A stretch of DNA of 17,436 bases from Bacteroides sp. UBA1317 (GCA_002307035.1 DBTL01000154.1:1-17436); one strand, 5' to 3'; numbered from the stretch's first letter, positions 7,074 through 16,900 are shown. Program-made: numbers and translations. The notes: generated from the letters alone by a model not told the origin.

Positions 7074-7922
7074 ATGCCCTGGTACACTAAATACATAGAA
7101 GTATACGAAAAGCCATTCAGTGAAACTCCACAACAGATTGTCAACGATGTGCGCAACAAACTGCAACTATTACAAAGTGAGGAACCTTTGGTAACGGTAT
7201 CGGTGATAGCCTACAACGAAGAAAAACATTTATTGGCTTGCTTGTGGTCGCTTAGCGAAATGCAGTGCAAATATCCAGTGGAAATTATTGGCGTAAATAA
7301 TGACTCCAAAGATAAAACGGAAGAGGTTTTCAAAGCACTTGGTATACCTTATTATAACGAATTCCAGCATAGTTGCGGATATGCCAGACAATGCGGATTA
7401 GAGCATGCAAAAGGAAAATATCACATCAATATTGATGCGGATACCATGTATCCAGCTAAATATGTAGAAACGATGGTGGATAAATTGGAAAAGCCGGGCA
7501 TTGTTGCAGTAAGTTCTTTATGGAGCTATATTCCGGACAAACAACATTCTTGGATAGGGCTCAAAGTTTATGAGCTATTAAGAGATATCTATTTATTTAT
7601 CCAATCATTCAAACGTCCTGAATTAAGTGTTAGAGGGTTAGTGTTTGCCTATAATACTGCCTATGCAAAGAAGATCGGTATACGCGTAGACATTATCAGA
7701 GGAGAAGATGGATCACTGGCCTTGGATTTAAAGAAATCTGGAAAGATCGTATTTGTACGAAGCAGAAAAGCACGCGTCATAACCGGATATGGCACTGTGG
7801 GAACTGACGGATCTTTACTCAAAAGTTTTACGAAAAGATTCTTAAGAGCCACAAAAAACATTAGCGGACTGTTTACTCGCAAAGAGCACTACAAAGATGA
7901 AAAAGACAATTTAATTAAATAA
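7074..7922 (+). CDS. GT2 family glycosyltransferase with DADT motif
   Basis: The product is 282 residues. A 38-residue N-terminal extension precedes the GT2 core: VTVSVIAYNEEKHLLACLWS (40-59), IIGVNNDSKDKTEE, and HINIDADTMYP with the metal-binding D-A-D at 121-123. Later blocks are GIRVDIIRGEDGSLALDLKK, holding the catalytic-type E-D, and a basic C-terminus (FTKRFLRATK). It differs from the three classic capsule-type GT2s in having AYNEE rather than PVYN, closer to the dolichol-phosphate-mannose-synthase-like branch. It is predicted to be cytoplasmic and peripheral on the inner membrane. It is 20 bases from the previous gene and 6 bases before the acetylase, so it is part of the same transcript. 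Donor and acceptor are unknown. Confidence 0.87.
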   Translation: MPWYTKYIEVYEKPFSETPQQIVNDVRNKLQLLQSEEPLVTVSVIAYNEEKHLLACLWSLSEMQCKYPVEIIGVNNDSKDKTEEVFKALGIPYYNEFQHSCGYARQCGLEHAKGKYHINIDADTMYPAKYVETMVDKLEKPGIVAVSSLWSYIPDKQHSWIGLKVYELLRDIYLFIQSFKRPELSVRGLVFAYNTAYAKKIGIRVDIIRGEDGSLALDLKKSGKIVFVRSRKARVITGYGTVGTDGSLLKSFTKRFLRATKNISGLFTRKEHYKDEKDNLIK

Positions 7923-7928
7923 GTTTTA

Positions 7929-8894
7929 ATGGAGAGAGACAAAAGCCTAGATATAGCTAAAGGCCTTGGAATTATATTAGTGGTATGGGGGCATATGGCC
8001 CAAGCATGCCCAATAAAAGAAGAAATATACCTTTTTCATATGCCACTATTTTTTATTATTTCCGGGTACTTCTTTAGATATGACAATATAAAAATATTCT
8101 CATTTGTTATAAAAAAATTCAAAAGTTACATTATACCATATATTTTTTTCTTCATTTTTGCTGAATCATCTTTTATATTACTATATTACTTTACCGAAAG
8201 AAGTGATCAAATATTTATATATTTAGGAATGCTGATCAAACCGTATGGCGTAGTAAGACCTCTTTGGTTCTTTATTTCTATTTTCTGGACACATTGTATC
8301 TATTATATTATATGTATCTACTCCAATAAAGAAAAACAGAAGTTAGCTATTTCTGTTATCTGCTTAGGAATAGCCTATATACTTTATAAAGTGGATATTC
8401 ATATTCCACTCTTTATTGATTCAGCACTTTATATGGTTTTATTTTTACACATGGGACGAGCCATAAATAAATATCATATATTGGAACTTCAAGGTAAAAA
8501 ACTATTTTCAATAGTTATTGTCGGAGCTATCTTTTTCTGCATTGCAATTATTAGCAAGCTAGATATAGATATTATGATCAATCATTTAGGTCACAACCCT
8601 ATTTTATTTTTTCTAGCAGCAATAAGTGGTTCTGTTATAATTCTTATTTTAAGTAAATACATAAATAAGATAGAGTATGTATCTAGTGTCTTTGCGTATA
8701 TCGGACGAAGCTCTCTAATTATATTCTCCCTACACATGCTGTGTTTTGAACTAGCCAGATGTCTTCTAAAATTTCCTATAATAGAAAATGCAACATATTG
8801 GGATGGAATTAAAACAACATTATTTGGTATTGTATGCTCAATTATAATTGCCATACCATTAAAAAAGTTCTTCCCTTTCATTTTTAAACCATAA
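7929..8894 (+). CDS. Acyltransferase-3 family membrane O-acetylase
   Basis: The product is 321 residues with about ten hydrophobic segments. The N-terminus carries the Acyl_transf_3 signature: R3, then SLDIAKGLGIILVVWGHMAQ with the conserved His at 22, followed by LFHMPLFFIISGYFF. Family members of the fucose-4-O-acetylase/NolL/OafA kind transfer acetyl groups to sugar hydroxyls in the inner membrane, and about 320-340 residues is normal for that subgroup. It probably acetylates one sugar of the glycan made by its neighbours. The extreme AT-richness (10 G+C in the 60 bases 8101-8160) sets it apart from the next gene. A Wzy polymerase was considered because of the many membrane segments, but the R/D/KG/H signature decides for the acyltransferase. 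Confidence 0.88.
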   Translation: MERDKSLDIAKGLGIILVVWGHMAQACPIKEEIYLFHMPLFFIISGYFFRYDNIKIFSFVIKKFKSYIIPYIFFFIFAESSFILLYYFTERSDQIFIYLGMLIKPYGVVRPLWFFISIFWTHCIYYIICIYSNKEKQKLAISVICLGIAYILYKVDIHIPLFIDSALYMVLFLHMGRAINKYHILELQGKKLFSIVIVGAIFFCIAIISKLDIDIMINHLGHNPILFFLAAISGSVIILILSKYINKIEYVSSVFAYIGRSSLIIFSLHMLCFELARCLLKFPIIENATYWDGIKTTLFGIVCSIIIAIPLKKFFPFIFKP

Positions 8895-8906
8895 TAAATT
8901 CAATCA

Positions 8907-10103
8907 ATGAAAACGCTTGAAATAATCTTCTGGATAGCCCTGTTCATCGTGTTCTATACCTACTTGGGATATGGCATGCTGCTATATGCAATGGTAAAGA
9001 TAAAAGAGGTTTTCGTTAAACCCAAAAGCCCCATACGGTTGAAAGACGAAGAACTGCCGGAGGTGATGCTCTTCATCACTGCTTATAACGAAGAGGATGT
9101 GGTGGACGAGAAAATGCGCAACTCGCTGGAACTAAACTATCCGGAAGAGAAGTTACGCATCGTATGGATAACGGATGGCAGCAACGATGCTACCAACGAG
9201 CGATTGAAAAAATGGCCGGAAGCTAAAGTGTTATTTCAGCCACAGCGACAAGGCAAAACTGCTGCCATGAACCGAGGAATGAAGTTAGCAAAAACGCCGA
9301 TAGTAATGTTTACAGATGCTAACACTATGATAAATGCTGAAGCGATGCTCCACATTGTGCAGGCTTTTGCTGACCCGAAAGTGGGCTGCGTGGCTGGCGA
9401 GAAGCGTATCGCTGCGCAGACAAAGGATGGAGCGGCGGCAGGTGGTGAAGGAATCTATTGGAAATATGAATCGACACTAAAAGCACTCGATGCTCGCCTC
9501 TACTCGGCTGTGGGAGCAGCGGGTGAACTTTTTGCCGTACGCCGGGAACTGTTCATCGAAATGGAACCGGACACGCTCTTGGACGATTTTGTACTTTCTC
9601 TGCGCATCGCCATGCAGGGCTACAAGATTGATTATTGCAGTGAGGCTTATGCCATCGAAAGCGGATCGGCCGATATGAAAGAAGAGGAAAAGAGGAAAGT
9701 ACGTATTTCTGCCGGAGGGTTGCAAGCCATCTGGCGACTACGAGCACTGCTCAATCCTTTTAAATATGGCGTACTTAACTTTCAATATCTCTCTCATCGG
9801 GTATTGCGCTGGTCAATCACTCCGGTGTTATTGTTTCTGCTATTGCCGCTGAATGTAGTTTTGCTCTCATACGGAAAATCAGGCCTCCTGTACGGAATAA
9901 TAATGATTCTGCAGATATTATTTTATATGACGGCAATCTACGGACGGTATTTATCGGCTAAAGAAATAAAAGCTAAAATTCTTTTCATACCTTACTACTT
10001 CTTCTTTATGAACATCAGTGTATTTAAAGGTATTGCTTATTTGTATGCACAGAAAGGTATTGGTGCATGGGAAAAAGCAAGAAGATCAAAAGACAAACGC
10101 TAA
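8907..10103 (+). CDS. Polytopic GT2 glycosyltransferase (cellulose-synthase/IcaA-like)
   Basis: The product is 398 residues. An N-terminal membrane helix (about 5-30) precedes the GT2 core: VMLFITAYNEEDVVDEKM (53-70), IVWITDGSNDATNE, QRQGKTAAMNRGM and TDANT with D-A-N at 137-139. Further on are VGAAGELFAVRRELF and LLDDFVLSLRIAMQGY with the acceptor-site acidic pair at 226-227. Where processive enzymes have QxxRW there is RKVRI (263-267), so this motif is degenerate. Two to three C-terminal helices follow (about 305-345 and 358-380). It is predicted to act at the inner membrane, adding sugar to a lipid or growing chain. It is the last gene of the run and clearly GC-rich (37 G+C in the 60 bases 9361-9420). 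It may be non-processive. Confidence 0.87.
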   Translation: MKTLEIIFWIALFIVFYTYLGYGMLLYAMVKIKEVFVKPKSPIRLKDEELPEVMLFITAYNEEDVVDEKMRNSLELNYPEEKLRIVWITDGSNDATNERLKKWPEAKVLFQPQRQGKTAAMNRGMKLAKTPIVMFTDANTMINAEAMLHIVQAFADPKVGCVAGEKRIAAQTKDGAAAGGEGIYWKYESTLKALDARLYSAVGAAGELFAVRRELFIEMEPDTLLDDFVLSLRIAMQGYKIDYCSEAYAIESGSADMKEEEKRKVRISAGGLQAIWRLRALLNPFKYGVLNFQYLSHRVLRWSITPVLLFLLLPLNVVLLSYGKSGLLYGIIMILQILFYMTAIYGRYLSAKEIKAKILFIPYYFFFMNISVFKGIAYLYAQKGIGAWEKARRSKDKR

Positions 10104-10126
10104 TATTTAACACTTAATGAAGACAA

Positions 10127-10151
10127 ACATAAATTATTTTATGTAATTTTG
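10127..10151 (+). promoter_or_regulatory. Candidate promoter with adjoining palindrome upstream of the hybrid kinase
   Basis: A perfect -7 element TAATTTTG lies at 10144-10151, about 36 bases before the kinase ATG. No TTTG is seen at the right distance upstream for -33. The inverted repeat ACATAAA-TTAT-TTTATGT (10127-10144) ends on the first base of the -7 element, so it could be an operator for an activator or repressor. A weak hairpin at the end of the glycan operon is the alternative reading. Confidence 0.45.
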
Positions 10152-10187
10152 TAGCATTTCTATGTTTCGTCAGATCTAAAATACGGT

Positions 10188-12821
10188 ATGAAAAGAATAT
10201 TACACGATGCAACCTATTCCGACAGGATATTGCAAATGACTGCTGACACGATGCTTTTGATTGATTCAAGGGGGATATGTCAAGATGTCACGACACATAG
10301 TAATTTATCCTTTTTAAAAGAAGAGGCATTATTGGGTAGAAATATATTTGAAATATTGCCCAAACATACGCATGATAAAATATATCCTGAATTTAAACGT
10401 GTATTGGACGAAAGAGTCACCGTCACCAAGAATTATAAATTACCACTGGAGAAAGATACCTTCTACTTTAAATGCGTCATGTACCCATTCGATGACATGG
10501 TGCTCTGCCAGTATAGAGACATTACCGAACGATGCAATGTTAGATTGGAATTGGAAAAAGCCAACCAGAAGCTTAAAGTCATACAAAAATCATCACTTAT
10601 AGGACAATGGGTGTACACTCAGGCAGATGGGATATTGGAATATAAGGGGTATACCAACACGCTTTTATCCGAAGAAAACGTTCAACGAATACCATTCAAA
10701 GAATACTTAAAGAACGTAGTGGAAGAGGATAGAGATTCTTTGGAACAATGGCTACAGAACAATGTAAAGACGACTGAAGAGAATAGTTTTGAGTTCAAAG
10801 TGTATCACAACGAACAGCTCGACTATCTCAAAACAGAGAAGCTTGTCATCAAATTGAATGATGATGGATCACTAAACAAGATTGAAGGGTACACACAAAA
10901 CATTACCAACATAAAGCAGCAGAAGAGTGATATCAACCTGCTGACCCGCGCCATTAACAATGCTACCGAAGACATCTTCGCTGCCAAGACGGATGGAACG
11001 CTGATCTTTGCCAACCGCAAGTTTAAACAACATCATCGAATTTCTAATCATAAATGCTTAAGCGAAATCAAAGTATACCAAATGCCGTACGGCATCATCA
11101 ATCAGGAGAAATGGCAAGAGGTATTTGCCTCCACCAAGATCGGAAGCAGCAAAAATTTCATCACACAAAATCCTTTCCCTGAGAACAACGAGATACTGGC
11201 TTTTGAGGAAACAGTGTACTGCATTACCAATGATGCCGGAGAAAAGAGCATTTGGGTATTCGGACATGATATCTCTGAAAGGATCAAGTATGAGGCGCAG
11301 GTAAAAAGGCTCAATATGATAATGGACATAACGATGAAGAATCTGCCGGCCAGCATCGTTGTGAAGGACGTTAACAATGGTTTCAAATACATCTACCGAA
11401 ATAAAGAAGCTAATTATAAAACTATTGAGGACTACAACTCTTCCATAGGGAAAAGCGATTTCGACTACCACCCGTTCGAAATGGCACGAAAGAGAAGACT
11501 AGAGGATATGAATCTGGTTAAAGACAAAAAGGAAGTTCGTGATATCATTGAAAATATAGATGAGTATGGGATGCCAATCATCTTGGACAGGCGGAAAGTC
11601 CTTATCGAAAATAAAGATTTCTCACCCATCATCATCAATATAGAATGGGACATCACACAGCAAGAAATGATGAAGCGGGAAATTCTTGCTTCAAAAGAAA
11701 AAGCGGAAATATCCGATAAGTTGAAGTCGGCTTTTCTGGCAAACATGAGCCACGAAATACGAACTCCGCTCAATGCCATCGTGGGATTCTCGAGAATCAT
11801 AGCCGACAGTGACAACACCGATGAAAGAATGGAGTACTACAACATCGTTGAAGCAAACAATGAAAGACTACTACAATTGATCAATGAGATCTTGGATTTA
11901 TCCAAAATTGAATCGGGTATCGTGGAATTTACATTAGACAAGGTCAACCTGCATATGCTATGTCGTGAAACATACGATGCACATGTGTTCCGTTGCCCGA
12001 AAGGAGTTATGTTGATCTTTGACGAATCGGACCCGGAATTAGAAATAACGTCTGACAAGAATCGCATATTTCAGGTATTATCCAACCTTATCGGCAACGC
12101 CTTTAAGTTTGTGAAAGAAGGAAGCGTGCGCTATGGTTATAAAAAGATAGGAGAATATGTCTTTTTTCATGTACAAGATACAGGAATAGGGATAGCCGAA
12201 GATAAAGTGGGACAGGTTTTCGACCGATTTGTGAAAGTCAATAATTTTGCCCAGGGCACCGGACTGGGGTTGGCAATATGCCGAACGATTGTGGAACGCT
12301 TAGGCGGAACTATATCGGTTAAATCAGCGCCTGGCGAAGGATCAACTTTTACATTTAGTATACCTTGCCATACACCTGAAACAGAAGAAGAAAAGGATAG
12401 AAAAGATTTAGAAACGGGAGGAATGGCAATGACAAAAACCGATTGCTCAGATAAAGAAAAAACAACTGCTACCATATTAGTAGCGGAAGATACTGACAGC
12501 AACTTCGACTTGCTAAATGCTATCTTAGGAAAAACTTACCATCTGCTGCGAGCCAAAGATGGTGTTGAAGCAGTTAGAATGTATGGTGAAGAAATGCCTG
12601 ACCTAATATTGATGGATATAAAAATGCCCAACATGGATGGGCTAAGTGCCACGAAAGAGATTCGTAAATCATCTATCGACATTCCAATCATAGCATTAAG
12701 CGCCTATGCGTATGCCTATGATCGGGAGGCCGCCAGTGAAGCCGGATGCAATGAGTTTCTCACAAAACCTCTTTCGCAAACGATACTCAAAGAAACGCTA
12801 AACAGGTGGCTGAGCATCTAA
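10188..12821 (+). CDS. Cytosolic multi-PAS hybrid sensor histidine kinase with receiver domain
   Basis: The product is 877 residues with no signal peptide or membrane segment. In order there are four PAS-like regions (about 12-115, 135-250, 255-370, 375-495), then HisKA with FLANMSHEIRTPLNAIVGFS and phospho-acceptor His522. The HATPase follows, with an N box (SNLIGNAFKF), a G1 box (DTGIGI) and a G2 box (GTGLGLAI). The chain ends in a receiver domain: acidic VAEDTD, phospho-acceptor Asp810 in LILMDIKMPN, and FLTKP. It probably senses a cytoplasmic signal, such as redox state or a metabolite, and relays phosphate internally. There is no DNA-binding output domain, so a separate response regulator or phosphotransfer protein is expected elsewhere. 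Its stop overlaps the next start (TAATG, 12819-12823). An upstream -7 element suggests it is transcribed apart from the glycan operon. Confidence 0.93.
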   Translation: MKRILHDATYSDRILQMTADTMLLIDSRGICQDVTTHSNLSFLKEEALLGRNIFEILPKHTHDKIYPEFKRVLDERVTVTKNYKLPLEKDTFYFKCVMYPFDDMVLCQYRDITERCNVRLELEKANQKLKVIQKSSLIGQWVYTQADGILEYKGYTNTLLSEENVQRIPFKEYLKNVVEEDRDSLEQWLQNNVKTTEENSFEFKVYHNEQLDYLKTEKLVIKLNDDGSLNKIEGYTQNITNIKQQKSDINLLTRAINNATEDIFAAKTDGTLIFANRKFKQHHRISNHKCLSEIKVYQMPYGIINQEKWQEVFASTKIGSSKNFITQNPFPENNEILAFEETVYCITNDAGEKSIWVFGHDISERIKYEAQVKRLNMIMDITMKNLPASIVVKDVNNGFKYIYRNKEANYKTIEDYNSSIGKSDFDYHPFEMARKRRLEDMNLVKDKKEVRDIIENIDEYGMPIILDRRKVLIENKDFSPIIINIEWDITQQEMMKREILASKEKAEISDKLKSAFLANMSHEIRTPLNAIVGFSRIIADSDNTDERMEYYNIVEANNERLLQLINEILDLSKIESGIVEFTLDKVNLHMLCRETYDAHVFRCPKGVMLIFDESDPELEITSDKNRIFQVLSNLIGNAFKFVKEGSVRYGYKKIGEYVFFHVQDTGIGIAEDKVGQVFDRFVKVNNFAQGTGLGLAICRTIVERLGGTISVKSAPGEGSTFTFSIPCHTPETEEEKDRKDLETGGMAMTKTDCSDKEKTTATILVAEDTDSNFDLLNAILGKTYHLLRAKDGVEAVRMYGEEMPDLILMDIKMPNMDGLSATKEIRKSSIDIPIIALSAYAYAYDREAASEAGCNEFLTKPLSQTILKETLNRWLSI

Positions 12822-13897
12822 TGAAGCAAATAACCGTTCGCAAATTCTTGCATATTCTATCAAGATTAGCGACTCTCATTTTAGGCGGTATAACCATAGT
12901 CGGAGCATTTGCGAGTTATGTGCCTCCCACACAATCGACATTCCTGGCTTTTCTGGGGTTGTTCTTATCTGCATTGATTCTACTAAACATCATTTTTATT
13001 ATCTATTGGGCCATACGTCGACGTTTTTGGGTATGGGTTCCTGTCATTGCCATTATTGCCAATTCAGGCTTTCTGAGCAGTACCTTTCAGTTTCAGTTAA
13101 GAGAAAAAACGCTGGCTCCCAACCATCAAAGTCTGACAATAGCAACCTACAACGTCCACAGCTTTGGCAAGGAAGCTGACGGATACTCTTGCAAAGAGAT
13201 AGCCCGATACATGGGTGAGCAGAAGGTGGACGTGATCTGCTTCCAAGAGTTTATGGCAAATAAGGAGTTCACAGTAGATAGCATCAAAAAGGCCTTCTCG
13301 GCATGGAAATACAGTGTGACAACCCCTCTCAATTTAGATTTGCTCCATTTAGCTATATTCAGCAAATATCCCATCAGTAATAGTGAAGTAACCACGTACT
13401 CTAACAGCAATAACTGTAGTTTGTGGTGCGACATCTCCATCAATAAGAAGAAAGTGCGTATATTCAATAACCATCTGCAAACCACCAACCTATCGCAAAA
13501 CAGACAAAGGCTACAGGAAGAGTTGAAAAGGGGAAATGGAAACATCGGATATCTGATGTATGATATAATGAGGCTCACGAAGGAAAACTTCATAAAACGG
13601 GAACAGCAAGTAGAGACGGTGCACAAATTTACCCTTCAAAGTCCCTACCCTGTATTGCTCTGTAGTGATCTCAACTCAATTCCCTCCTCGTACGCATATC
13701 GCGCGATGGAGGGCAACCTAAAGGATGGTTTTAAAACTTGCGGACGTGGGTATGCGTATACTTTCCGCTATTACAAGCACATGCTACGCATCGATTACAT
13801 CTTCCACTCCACCGAACTACAAGGCATCCGGTACTTCTCTCCAAATTTGGATTTGTGCAGTGACCATAATCCGGTGATTATGGAAGTGGGAATATAA
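12821..13897 (+). CDS. Membrane-anchored endonuclease/exonuclease/phosphatase (EEP) family protein
   Basis: I chose the ATG at 12821, sharing a base with the kinase stop, over an in-frame GTG at 12806; this gives 358 residues. Three hydrophobic segments (about 10-33, 41-66, 69-88) anchor it in the inner membrane. The EEP catalytic set follows: N111 in IATYNVHSF, E143 in CFQEF, H218 in NNHLQ, D283 and N285 in CSDLN, D325 in RIDYIF, and D348-H349 in CSDHNPVI. All the metal and catalytic residues appear intact, so it should be an active phosphodiesterase or phosphatase. Substrates in this superfamily range from DNA to inositol phosphates and sphingolipids, and nothing here settles which. The overlap with the kinase gene points to co-translation and perhaps shared physiology. 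The domain is probably on the periplasmic side if the helix count of three is right. Confidence 0.88.
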   Translation: MKQITVRKFLHILSRLATLILGGITIVGAFASYVPPTQSTFLAFLGLFLSALILLNIIFIIYWAIRRRFWVWVPVIAIIANSGFLSSTFQFQLREKTLAPNHQSLTIATYNVHSFGKEADGYSCKEIARYMGEQKVDVICFQEFMANKEFTVDSIKKAFSAWKYSVTTPLNLDLLHLAIFSKYPISNSEVTTYSNSNNCSLWCDISINKKKVRIFNNHLQTTNLSQNRQRLQEELKRGNGNIGYLMYDIMRLTKENFIKREQQVETVHKFTLQSPYPVLLCSDLNSIPSSYAYRAMEGNLKDGFKTCGRGYAYTFRYYKHMLRIDYIFHSTELQGIRYFSPNLDLCSDHNPVIMEVGI

Positions 13898-13927
13898 AAA
13901 AAGGTGACTAATGTAGCCACCTTTTTT
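13896..13927. terminator. Bidirectional intrinsic terminator between convergent genes
   Basis: A run of A residues, then GGTG-A-CT, loop AATGT (13910-13914), AG-C-CACC and six T residues. The stem has one A/C mismatch, and the A and T runs can extend it. It lies directly after the EEP stop codon (13895-13897) and 19 bases beyond the stop of the opposite-strand receptor gene. The A/T symmetry allows it to work in both directions. Confidence 0.8.
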
Positions 13928-13945
13928 ACAACTTTATAATTCGTT

Positions 13946-16900
13946 TTAGAAAGTATATTTCAAACCGATTTGTGCTCTCCAACGAGAATAGAAATCTGAA
14001 ATACTGAATGGATCATAATCACCGCCATAAGTATATTGATATTTACCACTTCCCTTATAAGTAATAGGAGAATATGAATTGTTGCTAAGGTAATGTTCAG
14101 TTCCCCATTCACGATTTAGTAAATTACCTACATTCATTATATCAAATGTCAATTGGAGTTTATGCATTGTTTCACCTACTTTAAACTTATAGTCTTGAGC
14201 AATGCGTAAGTCAAAATGATGCTCAAAAGGCATATTTGCAGAGTTTCTTTCAAAATATTCTCCGCGGTGATCCTTCAAGTATCTTGCTTGACCAAGAAAT
14301 GATTTTAAATCTGTACGCTGTTGATCAGCTGTTAAAGCTGTTGTAGCAGTGAAATCCATTGCATCAATTTGAGTATCAGTAGGAATAAAAATTAAATCAT
14401 TTCCTGTACCTCCATCAGTATTCACATCTCCATAATAACAGACATTAAATGGAGATCCACTTTGACCTTGATAAATTAGACTCACCGTTGTTTTAAAGTG
14501 TTTAGCGTATTCTTTACCATAAGATAGAGAAGCTACAATTCTATGAGGGATATTATAGTCAGAAAAACTTAACTCAGGATCATTTGAGTGTCCCGTTGTT
14601 TCATTGTATTGATAATTACTCCAAGCTACAGACGAGCCACCTGAATTTACTGATTTGCTTTGACCATAAGTATAAGCAATCATAGCATCCAATCCAAATC
14701 TAAATGATTTTTCTAATTTAGCCGAGAGATTATATGTATAACCTTTGCTTGTATTGTCAAGCAATACAACGCGGGTGTAGCTACTGTTTATTGCCTTAGT
14801 ATATAAAGGCCTTTGGTCAAATGACAAACTAGAATAGGTATCACCAAGAGTGCTTCCAGATTCTTCAGCATTAATATTTCTGTAAACAACATCATTCAAT
14901 GTTTTAGAATAAATGCCCTCTAATGTTAACTTAACATCACCTGGAAGCATTGTTTCTAAAGCAAGATTGGAACGGAAATTTTGAGCAAACTTAAAATCTT
15001 TAGCAAACACATCAACTTCTGTAGTAGAAGTAGGAGTTGCATTTTGGAGCATAGCATATTGAGTATCAGGATTTGTATTAAAATAGAAATTATCACCCAA
15101 TGCAGTTATTGCACTCTGATTTAAATAATATTTCATAAACTCAACACCTGTGTTTGAGAAACTATTACTCAGCCATACGAAAGGTATTCGGCCTGTAAAT
15201 ATACCAGTTCCACCACGCAAAAGAGTTTTGTGATCTTCAGTCAAGTAATAACGAAATCCTACTCGGGGAGAAATCAACGGAGAACTACTAAGCTTTCTAT
15301 TAGTCTTAACGCCATATTGTTTAGCTATCTCCCAATCATTAAATGTTGTATTTTCTGTAGGAGTATCTAAAAACATAGGGACATCCATACGTATACCATA
15401 TGTCAAGTTAAACCGATCAGTAATATCCCATTTATCTTGTACATAAAAACCTAATTGCATAGCACTAAAATTCGGGGCATAATTCTTTGTTCCTGTTACA
15501 CTTTCAATAGATTGTCCATAGTTATAGGAATAAATATTATCATTCAAGAAATCATCCAATGAACTAAATGCATATGCACCATACAAATTTTGAATAAACA
15601 AATTTTCAAAAGTATATAGTTCATTATGAGTACCAAAGGTTAAACTATGATTACCCAATAACCAATTGAAGTTATCAGTCAAAGAAAAGATATCTTGATT
15701 CAAGCTATTGGCACAAGATGAATAATCAGTACCTAGATATACAGTAGAATCATCAACTTTACTAATTGATATATAAGGAAATGGATCCCCCTGAGGATCA
15801 CGATTATCTCTAACACGTACATAAGATGCACGAAGTTCATTATTAAAAGCATCACCAATTCGAGAATTCAATTCTGTAACAAAAGAATGGGTCTTACTAT
15901 TAAACACATAACCCTGATCTGAAGAAGAGAGAGAGTTTGCCGAACGGCTAAAATTCAATTTTTCGGCACCAACATAACTATAACGAGCTGTAAATTTATT
16001 ACGATCATTAATGTTCCAGTCAATTTTTGCACCTACTTTATCCGAACGAGTGAAGACATCTACTTTATCGAAATTTGCACTATATGCACCATCCGTTAGT
16101 TCATCCAAATGATCAAGTATTAGTTGAGCATTTGCTGCGGTTACAGCAGAACCACTACCTATATTATTTGAAGTTGGATAAGATTTATCCACTTTTTCAT
16201 AATTAGCAAAGAAAAACAATTTGTCTTTAATTATAGGACCTCCAAAGGTAAAGCCCCATTGGTAATCATTTTGTTTTTGATATTTTTCGCGCGTTTCACC
16301 TGCTTCTAGTTTCCCAGCAGTAGTTCCTATTAGATTTTGATTATTCCCATAAAAATAAGCAGATCCATGAAAAAGATTTGTACCAGATTTAGTAATTGCA
16401 TTAACCCCACCACCAGTAAATCCAGACTGACGAACATCGTAGGGTGCTATGTTTACCTGAATCTGTTCTATAGTCTCCAAAGATACAGGTTCAGCGGAAG
16501 CTTGTCCTCCATTAGTACCGTTAGATGTAAGACCAAACACATCATTATTCATTGCACCATCAATTTGGAAACTATTATAACGATTATTTGCTCCAGCAAA
16601 AGAAATAGCACCGTTAGAATTGACTGTTGCTTGAGGAGTTAAACGAGTTATATCAGTAACGCTTCGGCTAATCGTTGGTAAATTCTCTATTTTACTAAGA
16701 TTAAAGCTTGTAGCAGCTCCCGTTCTAGAATTCTCAACGCCTCCTTTAGCAGTAATTACAACTTCATTCAAAAGCTCTGCCGATTCTTTTAAAGTAACAT
16801 TCATTGGATACGTTTCACCCAATTGAAGTGCAATACCATCATATACAGCCGTTTGATAACCAACATAAGATATTTCAACTTTATAAGGTCCACCAACTCG

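Noticed and set aside
11058..11818. Minus-strand frames of about 100-140 codons inside the hybrid kinase
   Set aside because: They lie opposite the PAS and HisKA coding sequence and overlap each other in different frames, as expected for shadow frames.
12806..12820. GTG start giving five extra residues for the EEP protein
   Set aside because: The ATG at 12821 overlaps the kinase stop as TAATG, and the membrane-protein N-terminus MKQITVRKFL is natural there.
13147..13626. 159-codon minus-strand frame inside the EEP gene
   Set aside because: It is antisense to conserved catalytic motifs of the EEP domain, has no promoter or neighbouring partner, and its protein looks like no known fold.
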